Both the position numbers and the translations under genes were made by a program. Below are positions 25,743 to 35,129 of a stretch of DNA of 64,000 nt, one piece after another. The stretch comes from DATEDA01 sp963744255. Lineage in GTDB: Bacteria > Pseudomonadota > Gammaproteobacteria > Burkholderiales > SG8-39. The stretch is from contig CAVUSZ010000057.1 of the NCBI GenBank assembly GCA_963744255.1, positions 39,743 to 103,742 of the forward strand, read 5' to 3'. The stretch's first letter is position 1. Every line of letters begins with the position of its first letter. Under the pieces are notes generated by a model, which was not told the origin of the DNA, did no database searches, and was given only the letters and a program-made list of their open reading frames with translations.

Positions 25743-26854
25743 AGCTGAGAACCGCCCTCGCATTCGCCGCGGCCGCGCTCGTAGCCCCGGCTGCGGCGCA
25801 AATCATCCAGACGGAAGAAGAATCGTTCCGGGTGGTCACGGTGACCGAGCGCCTCGAGCATCCGTGGGCGCTCGCCTTTCTGCCCGACGGGCGCATGCTC
25901 GTCACCGAGCGCGCCGGACGGCTCCGCATCGTCGGCCGCGACGGCAAGCTCGCGCCGCAGCCGGTCGCCGGCCTGCCCCCGATCGAGGAGTACGGGCAGG
26001 GAGGCCTGCTCGACGTCGCGCTCCACCCGCGCTTCGACCAGAACGCGCTCGTGTACCTCTCCTATGCCGAGCGCGGCGACGGGTACGGCACCGCGGTGCT
26101 GCGCGGCCGGCTGACGGGTGATCGCCTCGACGCGGTCGAGGTGATCTACCGCCAGGAGCCGAAGTCGCGCGGCGGGCGGCATTTCGGGTCCCGGCTCGTG
26201 TTCGGCCCCGCCGGCTTCCTCTACGTCACGCAGGGCGACCGCGGCGAGCAGGAGCGCGCGCAGAAGCTGGACGATCTCGCCGGCAAGGTGGTCCGCCTGC
26301 ACGACGACGGCCGGGTTCCGAAGGACAATCCCTTCGTCTCGCGGCCCGGTGCGCGGCCCGAGATCTTCACGCTCGGCAACCGGAACGTGCAGGGTGCGGC
26401 GCTCCACCCGGCGACCGGCGAGCTGTGGTCGCACGAGCACGGGCCGCAGGGCGGCGACGAGGTGAACGTGCTGCGCGCGGGGGTGAACTACGGCTGGCCG
26501 GTGATCACCTACGGCGTGAACTACGGCGTCGGGACGAAGATCGGCGAAGGCACGGCCAAGGCCGGGCTCGCGCAGCCACTGCACTACTGGGTGCCCTCGA
26601 TCGCGCCGTCGGGCATGGCCTTCTACACGGGCGAGCGTTTCCCAAGCTGGAAAGGCGACCTGTTCGTCGGCGCGCTGCGCGACCAGCTCCTGGTGCGCCT
26701 GCGCCTCGACGGCGAGAAAGTGGTGAAGGAAGAGCGCATGCTCCGGGGCACGCTCGGCCGGATCCGTGACATTCGCCAGGGGCCAGAGGGATTCCTCTAT
26801 CTTCTCGCCGACTCGTCGAGCGCGGCGATCGTCCGGCTCGAGCCTGCGCGGTAG
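25739..26854 (+). CDS. PQQ-dependent aldose sugar dehydrogenase (YliI-like)
   Basis: 371 residues from a TTG that overlaps the symporter stop; GCAGGAGCAAGG is a good ribosome site. A Sec signal (MKLRTALAFAAAALVAPAAAQ) precedes a six-bladed GSDH beta-propeller with HPWALAFLPDGRMLVTERAGR, GGLLDVALHP, FGSRLVFGP, GNRNVQGAALHP and HEHGPQGGDEVN. Soluble periplasmic enzymes of this type oxidise aldoses with PQQ. The protein is much closer to canonical Asd/YliI than the lipoprotein at 569. Confidence 0.9.
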   Translation: MKLRTALAFAAAALVAPAAAQIIQTEEESFRVVTVTERLEHPWALAFLPDGRMLVTERAGRLRIVGRDGKLAPQPVAGLPPIEEYGQGGLLDVALHPRFDQNALVYLSYAERGDGYGTAVLRGRLTGDRLDAVEVIYRQEPKSRGGRHFGSRLVFGPAGFLYVTQGDRGEQERAQKLDDLAGKVVRLHDDGRVPKDNPFVSRPGARPEIFTLGNRNVQGAALHPATGELWSHEHGPQGGDEVNVLRAGVNYGWPVITYGVNYGVGTKIGEGTAKAGLAQPLHYWVPSIAPSGMAFYTGERFPSWKGDLFVGALRDQLLVRLRLDGEKVVKEERMLRGTLGRIRDIRQGPEGFLYLLADSSSAAIVRLEPAR

Positions 26855-26935
26855 CAGGTAAGGGATGAACGCGAGCGGTTGCGCTCGCGCCGGGAATAGC
26901 GGGACACTTCGGGCTCGTTCGTGGCGGAGGAACCC

Positions 26936-27460
26936 ATGGGTACTCCCATCCGTTTCAGGTTGCAGGCGGTGCGCGCCGACATCACCGGGCTCGCGGTCGA
27001 CGCGATCGTCAACGCCGCGAACTCGACTCTCCTCGGCGGCGGCGGCGTCGACGGCGCGATCCACCGCGCGGCCGGACCCGAGCTCCTCGCCGAGTGCCGC
27101 AAGCTCGGCGGTTGCAAGACCGGCGATGCGAAGATCACCGGGGGCTACAACCTCACGGCCAAACACGTGATCCACGCCGTCGGCCCGGTCTGGCGCGGCG
27201 GGACGAACGGCGAGCCGGCGCTCCTCGCCTCGTGCTACCGCCGCAGCCTCGAGCTTGCGTGCAAGCGTGGCTGCAAGAGCATCGCGTTTCCCGCGATCAG
27301 CTGCGGCATCTACGGCTATCCGATGACCGAGGGCGCGAAGATCGCGGTGCGCGAGACGAGCGCGTTCCTCGCGCAGCACCCGTCGATGGAGCGCGTGGTG
27401 TTCGCGCTGTTCGACGAGGCGGCGCTGCGGATCTACGAGGCCGACATCGCGCGGGTATAG
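26936..27460 (+). CDS. Macro-domain O-acetyl-ADP-ribose deacetylase
   Basis: 174 residues from the ATG at 26936, chosen over a GTG at 26921 because GGAGG lies 5 bases upstream of the ATG. It is a single macro domain: DAIVNAANSTLLGGGGVDGAIHR (adenine/ribose binding), GDAKITGGYNL, VIHAVGPVW and FPAISCGIYGYP. Family enzymes hydrolyse O-acetyl-ADP-ribose and ADP-ribosyl esters. It stands alone, with no clear operon partner. Confidence 0.92.
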   Translation: MGTPIRFRLQAVRADITGLAVDAIVNAANSTLLGGGGVDGAIHRAAGPELLAECRKLGGCKTGDAKITGGYNLTAKHVIHAVGPVWRGGTNGEPALLASCYRRSLELACKRGCKSIAFPAISCGIYGYPMTEGAKIAVRETSAFLAQHPSMERVVFALFDEAALRIYEADIARV

Positions 27461-27549
27461 CGGGCTCCCGCGTCCCTGGCGGTTGTTTGGCAGTGCAGAA
27501 AGCCGCGCGGGCACGGAATGCGGCGCGGTCCTCGGTAGAATCGCGGGCG

Positions 27550-28614
27550 ATGGAGCCGCGCCCGTCGCGCCTCGCGCGCTATTTGCTGGCGGTCTACGGG
27601 TTCCTCGTCGTCTACGGGAGCCTCTATCCGTTCTCCGGCTGGCGCGACCAGGGGCTCTCGCCGCTCGAATTCCTCGCGGCGCCGCTGCCGCGCTTCATCA
27701 CCGGCTTCGACCTCGCGGCGAACGTCCTCGCCTACTTCCCGCTCGGCTTCCTCGCAGTGATCGCGCTGGGGCCGCGTATCCGCGGCGCGGTCGCGTACGC
27801 GGTCGCGCTCGCCGTCGGGCTGAGCCTCGTGCTCGAAGCGTTCCAAACCTATCTGCCCGATCGCATCCCGTCGAACGTCGATCTCGCCACCAATGTCCTG
27901 GGGGGCTTCCTCGGCGCGCTTGCCGGCCTCGCAGCCTGGCAGTCCCTGGTTGCTCGCGGCAGCCTGCACGCGCTGCGCGACCGCCTCTTCCGCCCCGGGG
28001 CTGCGACGGACGCCGGCCTCGTGCTCCTCGCGCTCTGGCTCCTCACCCAGCTCAACCCCGCAACGCTCGCGTTCGGCAACGGCGACCTGCGCGGCTTCTT
28101 CGAAGCGATGCCGTCGAAGCTGTATGCGCCCGAAACCTTCGTGCGCATCGAGACCACGGTCGCCGCGCTGAACGTCGCCGCCGTCGCGCTGTTCGTTGCG
28201 GTGCTCGCGAACGCGGGACAGCCGGTGCGGAGCGTCGCGCTGGCAGTGCTGGTAGTGGCTGGGCTCGCGCGCGCCGGCGCATTCGCCACGCTGTTCGCGC
28301 CGGCCGAAGCGCTCGCCTGGCTGACCCCGGGGGCGGGCACCGGCCTCGCGATCGGCATCGTCGCCGGGGCGCTCCTTGCTGGCCTGCCGCGGCACTGGGC
28401 GGTCGCCCTGTCGGGGCTGGCGCTGATGACCGCCACCGCCCTGGTGAACCTCGCGCCTGAGAACCCCTACCTCGCGCACTCGCTCGCGAGCTGGCCGCAA
28501 GGGCACTTCCTGAACTTCAACGGACTCACGCGGCTCGTTTCGGCGCTATGGCCGTTCGCGGCCCTCGCCTATCTGCTCGGCGGCGTCACGCGCGAGCGCG
28601 GCGCAAACGCGTAA
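27550..28614 (+). CDS. VanZ-like membrane protein
   Basis: 354 residues, about ten membrane helices. The N-terminal ~125 residues are a VanZ-like domain: YGSLYPFSGW, DLAANVLAYFPLGFL, EAFQTYLPDRIPSNVDLATNVLGG. The remaining helices are poorly conserved. VanZ-like proteins have no settled function. The last 46 bases overlap the convergent end of the SagB-type gene. Confidence 0.85.
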   Translation: MEPRPSRLARYLLAVYGFLVVYGSLYPFSGWRDQGLSPLEFLAAPLPRFITGFDLAANVLAYFPLGFLAVIALGPRIRGAVAYAVALAVGLSLVLEAFQTYLPDRIPSNVDLATNVLGGFLGALAGLAAWQSLVARGSLHALRDRLFRPGAATDAGLVLLALWLLTQLNPATLAFGNGDLRGFFEAMPSKLYAPETFVRIETTVAALNVAAVALFVAVLANAGQPVRSVALAVLVVAGLARAGAFATLFAPAEALAWLTPGAGTGLAIGIVAGALLAGLPRHWAVALSGLALMTATALVNLAPENPYLAHSLASWPQGHFLNFNGLTRLVSALWPFAALAYLLGGVTRERGANA

Positions 28615-30182
28615 GGGGGCAAGGTCGCGAGACGCGGATCGTCCACTGCGCCGCCGGCAGTGAAGTGGTAGAGGCTCTGCCAGGGCCGCGGCCCGTCGGG
28701 GGGCAGTCCGAGCAGCCGGTGCATCGCATCGTCGAAGAAGCAGCCGATGCCAGTCGCCCGGATCCCGGCCGCCTCGGCTTCGAGATAGAGCACCTGCCCG
28801 ACCATGCCGCACTCCCAGTACAGCTCGCGGTAGCGCCACGGCTCGCCCTCGACCGCCGCGAAGTCCGCCAGCATGCCGAGCGCGAAGCACGAATCGGCGG
28901 CGATCTCCTGATGGCAGGAGATGGTGCGCGCCGCGTCGCGGAGGTCGTGCTCGACGAGCAGAAAAAGCTCCAGCGTGGCCGGGCCCTTCTTCTTCCACAG
29001 CCATTCGGGGCGTGTCGCGCGCCGCAGACGCTCGGCCGCCTCGGGCGCGCGGACGAAGACGTAGAGCCCCGGCACGAGCCCCGCGACGCGGTGCACGAAC
29101 AGGGCAAGGTGGACGCGCGGCGCGTGCGGCCAGGCATCCCACGGCGGAACGCCCGCGCGCGGCACGAGCGGCTCGAGCATCGCGTAGAACCCCTCGGCGT
29201 CGATGCCGGTCACGGCGTCGAAGTCCACCGCGCTGCGCCGCTGTCGGACGATCGTCGCGGCGGCGAGGTCGAGCGCGGGCGCGCGCGTGACCGGGGCCCC
29301 GCCGCGCGGCGCGAAGCGCGGGGCGAGCGGCGTCCGCGGCCGGACCGTCGCCGTGTGGACGCGGTCGATGTCCCGCCACTCCACATGCGCCGGGCTCAGC
29401 ACGTTCGCCGTGCCCGCCCACGCCGCACCGTCGGCGGCTCGCGTGAGCGCGTTCACCGTTGGCGGCCCGCCCGTCCCCACCCACAGCAGGCAATCGGGCA
29501 CTTCGCGTTCGGCGCCAGCGAAGTCATCGTCGCGATCGAGTCCGAGCAGCCGTGCGACGTCCGCATCGCCCGGCTCCGCCAGGCACCGCGTCCGCCAGCC
29601 GAGCGCCGCGGCGGCGTACGCGACCGCGGCGATCGCGTGTCCACAATCGTGGGCGCAGTAGCGGAACGCGCGCGCGCCGTACTTCCAGGCCTCGCGCCAG
29701 TAGATCGATGTCAGGCCCGCGATCACGCCCGCGGCAAAGTGCGGCGACGGTGCCAGCCGCGCCCGGCGCTCGAGCGCGTGATCGCGGCTCACGTAGTGAT
29801 ACACGCCGGCGTCCAGTCCCGGCATGCCGTCGCACACCACGTAGCCGTCGGTCGGATGCAGGTTGCCGCTCGAGGGATTGCAGCGGAGCGCCCACGAGGC
29901 GCCGCGGTGCGACTTCCACGCCGAGAGGCCGAGCGACAGCTCGAGGAGCGCCGCGATCGCGTCGGTGTCGAGCGGCGCCGGCGGCGGGAGGCGCCCGGCG
30001 CGGAGGTCGTTGTAGCGGGTGGCGAGCCCGTCGGCGACGAGCGGCAGCTCGACGCGCTCACAGCCGGCGTAGGTCCGGAACGGGTCGGGCTGGGTCGCCC
30101 AGTCGAGGTAGCGGGGTCCCGGCGCATAGCGCTCGAGCCGATGCTTGCTCAGCTCGTGATAGTCGAAGACGATGCGGCTCAT
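28569..30182 (-). CDS. SagB/ThcOx-type nitroreductase-family protein, two-domain
   Basis: 537 residues from the ATG at 30182. Two nitroreductase-fold halves are visible: the first with WALRCNPSSGNLHPTDGYVV and CAHDCGHAIAAVAYAAAALG, the second from about 285 with RQRRSAVDFDAV and EIAADSCFALGMLADF...GQVLYLEAEAAGIRATGIGCFFDD. Such FMN enzymes oxidise azolines in TOMM peptide pathways, but many stand-alone double-domain members exist. No cyclodehydratase or precursor peptide is seen nearby, so a RiPP role is not supported. Confidence 0.85.
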   Translation of the reverse strand: MSRIVFDYHELSKHRLERYAPGPRYLDWATQPDPFRTYAGCERVELPLVADGLATRYNDLRAGRLPPPAPLDTDAIAALLELSLGLSAWKSHRGASWALRCNPSSGNLHPTDGYVVCDGMPGLDAGVYHYVSRDHALERRARLAPSPHFAAGVIAGLTSIYWREAWKYGARAFRYCAHDCGHAIAAVAYAAAALGWRTRCLAEPGDADVARLLGLDRDDDFAGAEREVPDCLLWVGTGGPPTVNALTRAADGAAWAGTANVLSPAHVEWRDIDRVHTATVRPRTPLAPRFAPRGGAPVTRAPALDLAAATIVRQRRSAVDFDAVTGIDAEGFYAMLEPLVPRAGVPPWDAWPHAPRVHLALFVHRVAGLVPGLYVFVRAPEAAERLRRATRPEWLWKKKGPATLELFLLVEHDLRDAARTISCHQEIAADSCFALGMLADFAAVEGEPWRYRELYWECGMVGQVLYLEAEAAGIRATGIGCFFDDAMHRLLGLPPDGPRPWQSLYHFTAGGAVDDPRLATLPPYAFAPRSRVTPPSR

Positions 30183-30261
30183 GCGCGCGCCACCCGCGTC
30201 CGCCGAAGTATGCCAGCGGGGCGCCCCAGTGGAGCGCATGACGCTCCACTCACGTCCAGGC

Positions 30262-30296
30262 TTGTCAGGCTGTGTAATTATGGCTAACATGGCCAT
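30262..30296 (+). promoter_or_regulatory. Promoter/operator of the Phd-PIN operon
   Basis: TTGTCA (30262-30267), 17 bases, TAACAT (30285-30290). An inverted repeat ATGGC-N7-GCCAT (30280-30296) covers the -10 and ends at the GTG, suiting autorepression by the antitoxin. Confidence 0.5.
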
Positions 30297-30584
30297 GTGG
30301 AAAAGGCTACGATTTCTGAGCTCAAGAACCGCCTGAGCGCCTACCTGAAGAAGGTCCGCGCCGGGAACACGATCCTGATCCTCGATCGCGACCAGCCGGT
30401 GGCGCGGCTCGAGCGCGTCGCGGCGGGCGAGCAGGCGCACGATCGACTGGCGCGCCTGGAACGCTCCGGGCTGTTGCGTCGCGCGGTGCGGCCGGTCAAT
30501 CCCAAGGCGCTCCGGGAACCGGCGCCGAGCGCCAGGGAGAGCGTCGTGGCGGCGCTCGTCGAGGAGCGCGGCGAGACCCGATGA
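30297..30584 (+). CDS. Phd/YefM-family antitoxin
   Basis: 95 residues, GTG start directly after the operator (little or no leader). The N-terminal half is a Phd/YefM DNA-binding fold (ATISELKNRLSAYLKKVRAG, ILDRDQPVARLER). The C-terminal half (SARESVVAALVEERGE) should wrap the toxin. The stop overlaps the toxin start in ATGA. Confidence 0.88.
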   Translation: MEKATISELKNRLSAYLKKVRAGNTILILDRDQPVARLERVAAGEQAHDRLARLERSGLLRRAVRPVNPKALREPAPSARESVVAALVEERGETR

Positions 30585-31006
30585 AGTTCTGGGACGCCTC
30601 GGCGATCGTCCCGTTACTCGTCGACGAGGCGCCGCGCGAGGCGTTGCTCACGCTCCTCGAGCGCGATCCCGTGATGCTCGTCTGGTGGGGGAGCCCGGTC
30701 GAGTGCGCGTCGGCGGTCGTCCGGCGCGAGCGCGCGGGCGCGCTCGCCTTCGCGGAGGCGACCGGAGTCCTCGAGCGGCTCCGCACACTTGCCAGCGGCT
30801 GGCAGGAGGTGCTTCCCTCGGAGCCGGTTCGAAACGCCGCGCAGCGACTGCTCAGGGTCCATCCGCTGCGGGCGGCCGACAGCCTGCAGCTTGCGGCCGC
30901 GATCGTCGCCGCGGAAGGGGATCCGGCCACGCTCGAGTTCGTCGGTCTCGACGATCGGCTCAACGAAGCGGCCGCGCGCGAAGGGTTCCGCGTCCTGCGC
31001 GGTTAG
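30581..31006 (+). CDS. PIN-domain toxin (VapC-like)
   Basis: 141 residues. The PIN acidic residues are in place: WDASAIVPLL (Asp5), VECASAV (Glu), RAADSLQLAAA (Asp) and LDDRLNEAA (Asp). VapC-type toxins are Mg-dependent RNases, often cutting tRNA or rRNA. It is paired with the overlapping Phd-type antitoxin. Confidence 0.9.
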   Translation: MKFWDASAIVPLLVDEAPREALLTLLERDPVMLVWWGSPVECASAVVRRERAGALAFAEATGVLERLRTLASGWQEVLPSEPVRNAAQRLLRVHPLRAADSLQLAAAIVAAEGDPATLEFVGLDDRLNEAAAREGFRVLRG

Positions 31007-31238
31007 GACCGGGAACCTCGTCCGCGCGCACGCGGACGCGAGGCCTGCGTTCCTGCGCGCTTGAGGTACGCTTGCACCCCGCCGCCGGTGTCTTCGTCGA
31101 TCGCGCACCTCGCGTGGAAGTCCAGCTCCCGCCGCTCCTCGTCATTCTCGCCGCCGTGGCAGCCTCGCTCGTCGGCGAGCAGAGGCGCGGCTGCGGGGCG
31201 TCCGTCCTCGTGCCCGAGATCCTTGCTGTAACGGTGCG

Positions 31239-34200
31239 ATGCGGCGGTGGCTGATCGCGGTCGCGACGCTGGTCGCCGCGCCGTTCGCACTTCTCCTCTG
31301 GGTCGCGCTCTTCGGCATCGCGATCGATGCCGCGCCCTGGCGCGACCGGATCGCGGCGGTCGCGACCGGCGCGCTCGGGCGCGAGGTCGCGCTCGAAGGG
31401 CCGGTCGAGGTCGTGCTGGGCCTGCAAGCCGCGGTGAGGATCGGCGGCATCCGCATCGCCAACCCGCCCGGCTTCGCGACGCCGGCGTTCGCCGAGCTCG
31501 GCGCCGCGCACGCCGAGGTCGACCTCCGGCCCCTGCTGCGGGGGCGGCTGCGGGTCCGCACCCTCGAGGCGCGCAACGTGCGCGTATGGCTGGAGCGAAC
31601 CGCGGACGGCCGCCGGAATTGGGTGTTCGACGCGCTCTCGAAGGAGCCCGAGCCGGACGCCGAAGGCTCGAGCGTCGCATTGCGGATCGGCCGCATGAGC
31701 CTGCGCGATCTCGCCGTCGAGCACCACGCCGGCGGACGCGTTCGCTTCTTCGACCTCGACGCGCTGGACGCCGAAGGCGCATGGTCGCGCCCCATCAGGG
31801 CCGCAGTGCGCGGCCGCGTCGAGAAGCAGTTCGGGTACGTGCTGACCCTCGACGGCGGTCCGGGGCGCCTCCTCTATCGCGGCGACGAGCCCTGGCCCTT
31901 CTCGCTCGGCCTCGAGTTCGCAGGCACGCAGCTGCACGCGAGTGGGACGGTGAATACGGGCACGGGCGAGACCGAGGCCTTCCTCGGGCTCGGCACCGCG
32001 AACCTCGCCGAGCTCGAACGGCTGCTGCAGACCCCGCTGCCGAATGCCGGCGTAACGAGCATCGGGGCGCGCGTGACCACGCGCGGCGACAAGGTGGTCA
32101 TCGACGGCATCCGCGGCGTGATGGGCGCCTCCGAGCTCGCCGGCCATCTCGAGGTGACGCCCGCAGGTGATCGGCCGCGTGTCGCGGGCGAGCTGGAGAT
32201 GGCGACATTCGATCTGCGGCCGTTCCTCGCCGATGACGGCAGCAAGCCGGTCGACGGCAAGCCGCTCGACTATGCCGCGCTGGACAAGCGGCCGGTCGAT
32301 CTCTCCGCGCTCGCCGCAGCGAACGCCGACGTGGCGCTTCGGGTCGACCGCTGGCTCGGACTCCCCGGCGACGTGCGCCACGCGAAACTCCATGTCCGCA
32401 TCGAGGACGGTCGCCTGAACGCGCCGCTCGAGGCAACCATCGCCGGGGTGCCGCTCGCCGGGCGGCTCGATCTCGACGGCAACGCCGCCGTGCCGGCGGT
32501 CGCGCTCGAGCTCGGTGCGGAGCGCTCGCCGCTCGGCCGGCTCGCGGCGTTGTTCACCGGCCTTGACGGCGTCGAGGGCACGCTCGGTCGCTTCGAGCTG
32601 AAGCTCGGCGGCCGCGGCCAGACCCTCGGCGCGCTCGCGCGCGATCTCGAGCTGAAGCTCGCGGTCGCGCACGCAAAGCTCACCTACGGCAACGTGGCGG
32701 GCGGGCGGCCGGTGGAACTCGCGCTCGACGCGCTCGAGGTTGCGATCCCGCCAGGCAAGAACCTGCGCGGTACCGCGCGCGGTGCGCTTGCCGGCGAGCG
32801 CGTGACCGCGCAGCTCCGCGGCGGCGACGTGACGGGGATGCTGCGGACCGGGAGCTCGCCCATCGACCTCCAACTGCGCGGCGCCGGCGCAACGCTTTCG
32901 CTCACGGGCCTACTCGCCCGCCCCGAAGCGACGCGCGGGACCGACCTCGCGTTCGGCCTCGATGGGCGGCGCGCCGGAGATCTTTCACGCTGGCTCGGCA
33001 CGGCGCCGGGCGCGACGGCGCCAGTCTCGGTCCAGGGCCACGCGCGCCTCGAGAGCGACGAATGGCATCTGGACGGACTGCGGCTGAAGCTCGGCCGGAG
33101 CGAGATCGTGGTCGACGCGCACCGGACCGGCATCGGGACGAAGCCGATCACGATCGCCGCCGTGCGCAGCCCCCTGATCGACGTGCCCGAGCTCCAGAGC
33201 CTCTTCCCCGCCGATGCGCCGCAGCCGCAAGCCCGGGGAACGATCGAGATCCCGATCCTGCCGCACGGCATCAATCTGGCCGATGCCGACATCGGCGTCG
33301 GCCTGGAGCGGGTCGTGTTCGCGCGCGGCGATCTCACGAACGCGGGGCTGGGCGTGCGGCTCCGCGGCGGCCGGATGGAGCCGTCGCCGCTCGGTGCGAG
33401 CTTCGCCGGCGTGCCGTTCGGCGGCACGGTCGCGCTCGATCTGCGCAGCGACGTCCCGGAGCTGGCGGTGGCGATGGCGGCGGAGAAGGTCGACCTCGGC
33501 GCGATGCTCCGCACGATGCGCATCGTGGACGACCTCGACGCGGCCGTCGAATCGCTGACGGTCCAGCTCATCGGGCGCGGCCGGCACCTCGTGGAGATGC
33601 TCGAGCGTTCGTCGCTCGAGGCTAAGCTCGAAGGCGGCGCGTGGCAGCTCCGCGGCCCCGGACGCCGCGTACTCGCCGACATCCGGCTCAAGGAAGCATA
33701 CGCGAGCGCGCCGCCGGGCAAGCCGATCACCGTCCGGATCGACGGCGCGCTCGACGATACGCCGCTCGCGATCCGCGTCACGAGCGGCGCGCTCAGCGAG
33801 CTCGGGCCGGACGCGAAGTTCGCGCCGTTCTCGGCCACCGCCGAGGCTGCGGGAGCCCGGCTCGCGCTCGACGGCCGCGTGGCGCTGCCGATCCGGCTGG
33901 GCACCGCCGATCTCAAGCTGAACATCGCAGGCGAGCGGCTCGACACGCTGAACGCGCTCGCGCACGCCGAGCTGCCGCCGTGGGGTCCATGGTCGATCGC
34001 GGGGCCGATCCGCGTGACCGCGACCGCGTACGAGGTGCCGGAACTCGACGTGCGGGTCGGATCGAGCCGGTTGAGCGGGCGCGCCCGGCTCGACCTCGCG
34101 CGCGAGCGGCCGCGTCTCGAGCTGAAAGTCGCGGCGCCGCGCATACAGCTCGACGATTTCAGGCTCGATGGCTGGTCGCCGGTCGGCGAGAAGGACGTGG

Positions 34201-35129
34201 CGCCGGTTGGCGCGGCGGCACTCCGCGATCAGGCGAAGGGCGCAGCGGCGCGCGCCCAGGCGCTGGCAAGCCCCGAGGTGCTCCGTCGCTTCGACGCCGA
34301 CAGCGACGTAGAGGTCGCCGAGGTGCTCTCCGGGGCGGACCGGATGGGGGACGGCCGGCTGCGCGTACAGGTGACCGAGGGGCGCTTGTTCATCGGTCCG
34401 GCCGAGGTGAACGTCCCCGGCGGGACGGTGCGGTTGTCGCTCCTGTACGAACCGTCGGAGACGGGCGTGAGAATCCGGGTCGGTGCGTACGTCGAGCGCT
34501 TCGACTACGGCATCCTGGCGCGGCGGATCAAGCCGGGGACCGAGGCCCAGGGTACGTTCAGCATGAACCTCGAGCTCGGCAGCCGCGCGCCTGCGCTCGC
34601 GAGGATCATGGAGCATGCGAACGGCCGCATCGACGTCGCGGTATGGCCGCGACAGCTGAGCTCGGGCGTCTTCGACCTCTGGGCGGTGAACGTCCTGCTC
34701 GCGCTGCTACCCGAGATCGATCCTTCCGCCGAGCCGCGCGTGAACTGCGTGGTGGCGCGCTTCGACCTGAAGGACGGCAGGCTCGCCGACGACGCGATCC
34801 TCGTCGACACGAGCCGCATGCGCGTCACCGGCAAGGGCGGCGCCGATTTCCGCGACGAGACGCTCGCCTTCCGCCTGCAGCCGCAGGCGAAGGAGGCGCA
34901 GGTCTTCAGCTTGGCGACGCCGGTCGACGTCAGCGGGACGCTCACGGACTTCCACGTCGGCCCGGGCGTCGGCGACGTCCTCCTCACGCTGGGCCGGTTT
35001 TTCACGTCGCTCGTGGTCGTGCCGTTCGAGCGGCTGACCGAGGGCCCGATCCCGCGCGACGGCGCCGACGTGTGCACCGACCCGCTGCGGCCGAAGCGGG
35101 AACGACGGCGATCAGGCGGCGGAAGTTGA
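31239..35129 (+). CDS. AsmA-family protein
   Basis: 1296 residues. A single N-terminal membrane anchor (about 4-30) is followed by a long beta-rich periplasmic region. The AsmA features are the N-terminal EVALEGPVEVVLGLQ, IGGIRIANPPGFATPAFAEL and DLRPLLRGRLRVRTLEARNV. The C-terminal AsmA-like part has GRIDVAVWPRQLSSGVFDLW and MRVTGKGGADFRDETLAFRL. AsmA-like proteins form repeating-beta-groove bridges thought to carry phospholipid between membranes. The stop overlaps the TamA start (TTGA), so it belongs to the Tam operon. Confidence 0.9.
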   Translation: MRRWLIAVATLVAAPFALLLWVALFGIAIDAAPWRDRIAAVATGALGREVALEGPVEVVLGLQAAVRIGGIRIANPPGFATPAFAELGAAHAEVDLRPLLRGRLRVRTLEARNVRVWLERTADGRRNWVFDALSKEPEPDAEGSSVALRIGRMSLRDLAVEHHAGGRVRFFDLDALDAEGAWSRPIRAAVRGRVEKQFGYVLTLDGGPGRLLYRGDEPWPFSLGLEFAGTQLHASGTVNTGTGETEAFLGLGTANLAELERLLQTPLPNAGVTSIGARVTTRGDKVVIDGIRGVMGASELAGHLEVTPAGDRPRVAGELEMATFDLRPFLADDGSKPVDGKPLDYAALDKRPVDLSALAAANADVALRVDRWLGLPGDVRHAKLHVRIEDGRLNAPLEATIAGVPLAGRLDLDGNAAVPAVALELGAERSPLGRLAALFTGLDGVEGTLGRFELKLGGRGQTLGALARDLELKLAVAHAKLTYGNVAGGRPVELALDALEVAIPPGKNLRGTARGALAGERVTAQLRGGDVTGMLRTGSSPIDLQLRGAGATLSLTGLLARPEATRGTDLAFGLDGRRAGDLSRWLGTAPGATAPVSVQGHARLESDEWHLDGLRLKLGRSEIVVDAHRTGIGTKPITIAAVRSPLIDVPELQSLFPADAPQPQARGTIEIPILPHGINLADADIGVGLERVVFARGDLTNAGLGVRLRGGRMEPSPLGASFAGVPFGGTVALDLRSDVPELAVAMAAEKVDLGAMLRTMRIVDDLDAAVESLTVQLIGRGRHLVEMLERSSLEAKLEGGAWQLRGPGRRVLADIRLKEAYASAPPGKPITVRIDGALDDTPLAIRVTSGALSELGPDAKFAPFSATAEAAGARLALDGRVALPIRLGTADLKLNIAGERLDTLNALAHAELPPWGPWSIAGPIRVTATAYEVPELDVRVGSSRLSGRARLDLARERPRLELKVAAPRIQLDDFRLDGWSPVGEKDVAPVGAAALRDQAKGAAARAQALASPEVLRRFDADSDVEVAEVLSGADRMGDGRLRVQVTEGRLFIGPAEVNVPGGTVRLSLLYEPSETGVRIRVGAYVERFDYGILARRIKPGTEAQGTFSMNLELGSRAPALARIMEHANGRIDVAVWPRQLSSGVFDLWAVNVLLALLPEIDPSAEPRVNCVVARFDLKDGRLADDAILVDTSRMRVTGKGGADFRDETLAFRLQPQAKEAQVFSLATPVDVSGTLTDFHVGPGVGDVLLTLGRFFTSLVVVPFERLTEGPIPRDGADVCTDPLRPKRERRRSGGGS

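Noticed and set aside
28569..30182. TOMM/azole RiPP cluster
   Set aside because: Only the SagB-type gene is present; neighbours are VanZ-like and a TA pair.
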